Shown here piece after piece: positions 63,335 through 64,000 of a stretch of 64,000 nt of DNA. The notes beneath the pieces are model-generated. The model was not told the origin of the DNA. It worked only from the letters and a program-made list of their open reading frames with translations, and did not search any database. Source of the stretch: Aquipseudomonas alcaligenes MRY13-0052 (lineage in GTDB: Bacteria > Pseudomonadota > Gammaproteobacteria > Pseudomonadales > Pseudomonadaceae); assembly GCA_000474255.1 (NCBI GenBank), contig BATO01000006.1:1-64000 (forward strand). The letters are read 5' to 3'. Within the stretch, counting starts at the first letter, position 1. The number at the start of each line of letters is the position of its first letter. Both the position numbers and the translations under genes were made by a program.

Positions 63335-64000
63335 CGTTCCGCTCCGGCGTGGCCGTTGCGGCGCCTGGCGAATTCAGCGAATTCGGCGGCCGGCAAGGCC
63401 CGTGAAAAATGGTAGCCCTGAGCTTCATCGCAGTGTCGGCTCATCAGGAACTCCAGCTGCTCGGCGGTCTCGACCCCCTCGGCCGTGACGGTGAGCCCGA
63501 GGCTGTCGGACATGGCGATGATGGCGGCGACGAGGGCTGCGTCCTTCTCATGCACGCCTATGTCGCGGACGAACGACTGGTCGATCTTCAAGGTATCGAC
63601 CGGGAACAGCTTCAGGTAGCCGAGATTGGAATAGCCGGTGCCGAAATCGTCGATCGCCAGCCTTACCCCGAGCGACTTGGCGCCCTGCAGCACGAGGGCG
63701 CTACCTTCATGATCCTGCACCAGCAGGCGCTCGGTTATTTCCAGTTCAATGCAGCCGGGATCGACGCCCGAGCTCTTCAGCGCTTGCTTCAGTGCCGGGA
63801 GGAAGTCGCCCTGGCGGAAGTCCACAGGGGAAAGATTGATCGCGGTACAGAGCGGCCCGGACCCATGAAGATTCCACAGGTGTGTTTGCCGGCACGCCTC
63901 CTTCAGCACCCATCGGCTCAAGGGCACGATAAGACCGGACTCTTCCGCTACCGGGATGAAGCGGGTTGGCGGAATGGCTTCGCCGTTGGGCTGGAACCAC
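63331..64000 (-). CDS. EAL-domain c-di-GMP phosphodiesterase, 5' end outside window
   Basis: C-terminal part of an EAL domain, open to the right edge: FIPVAEESGLIVPLSRWVL, NLSPVDFRQGDF, ELEITERLL, IDDFGTGYSNL, LKIDQSFVRDI, TAEGVETAEQL and GYHFSRALP. The catalytic Glu/Asp set visible here is intact. The EAL signature itself and any sensor domain lie outside the window. Confidence 0.92.
   Translation of the reverse strand, partial: WFQPNGEAIPPTRFIPVAEESGLIVPLSRWVLKEACRQTHLWNLHGSGPLCTAINLSPVDFRQGDFLPALKQALKSSGVDPGCIELEITERLLVQDHEGSALVLQGAKSLGVRLAIDDFGTGYSNLGYLKLFPVDTLKIDQSFVRDIGVHEKDAALVAAIIAMSDSLGLTVTAEGVETAEQLEFLMSRHCDEAQGYHFSRALPAAEFAEFARRRNGHAGAER

Overview
The window is a high-GC Pseudomonas chromosome interrupted by a much more AT-rich integrated element. 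The gene order on the left (copS/copR, cupredoxin, queF, DUF4404, HAD protein, thioesterase, mlaA, PilZ, rssB, rssC, tal, dusA) matches, from memory, the PA2795-PA2810 neighbourhood of P. aeruginosa, so the host is a pseudomonad. This was not checked against a database.

Layout. (1) 1-14466, host: a cut WG-repeat gene, a copper-resistance regulon (copRS divergent from cupredoxin-copA-copB), queF, small housekeeping genes, the RssB/RssC general-stress pair, transaldolase and dusA. (2) 14467-57948, a 43.5-kb element inserted in the 5' end of dusA, with imperfect 19-bp att repeats. It holds a tyrosine integrase, a divergent primase/helicase replication pair with mirror-image promoters, small phage genes, a cargo block (SDR, sterol-desaturase-like hydroxylase, membrane protein, Crp/Fnr regulator), an eleven-gene operon of small proteins most of which share a C-terminal motif, an MvaT-like silencer, and a long virion block (scaffold, P22-type coat, tail fibres, holin/endolysin/Rz/Rz1, MuF-type head protein, Mu-type neck proteins, tail tube, frameshifted tail chaperone, tape measure, tail tip). 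It ends with a MobC/MobP relaxase pair, an oriT-like palindrome and a 41-43-bp iteron array. (3) 57930-59042, the displaced host dusA 5' remnant, a truncated second integrase and a frameshifted tyrosine/dual-specificity phosphatase: the scar of an older dusA island. (4) 59165-64000, host: an overlapping four-gene signalling cluster (response-regulator/kinase hybrid, membrane kinase, di-haem peroxidase, EAL protein cut by the window edge).

Most unusual point. The element encodes capsid, tail and lysis functions, but I find no gene that looks like a terminase or a portal. Where a packaging module would be expected there are only small genes and repeats, while a relaxase module with an oriT-like region sits at the right end. 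It could be a defective prophage, a satellite that borrows packaging from a helper, or a hybrid between a phage and a mobilizable element. The element also carries a dispersed 12-bp near-palindrome (12 exact copies counted by eye), a family of inverted-repeat cassettes of about 190-235 bp, and unusual CAA/TAA-rich leaders before many genes. All of these are confined to the element as far as I can see.
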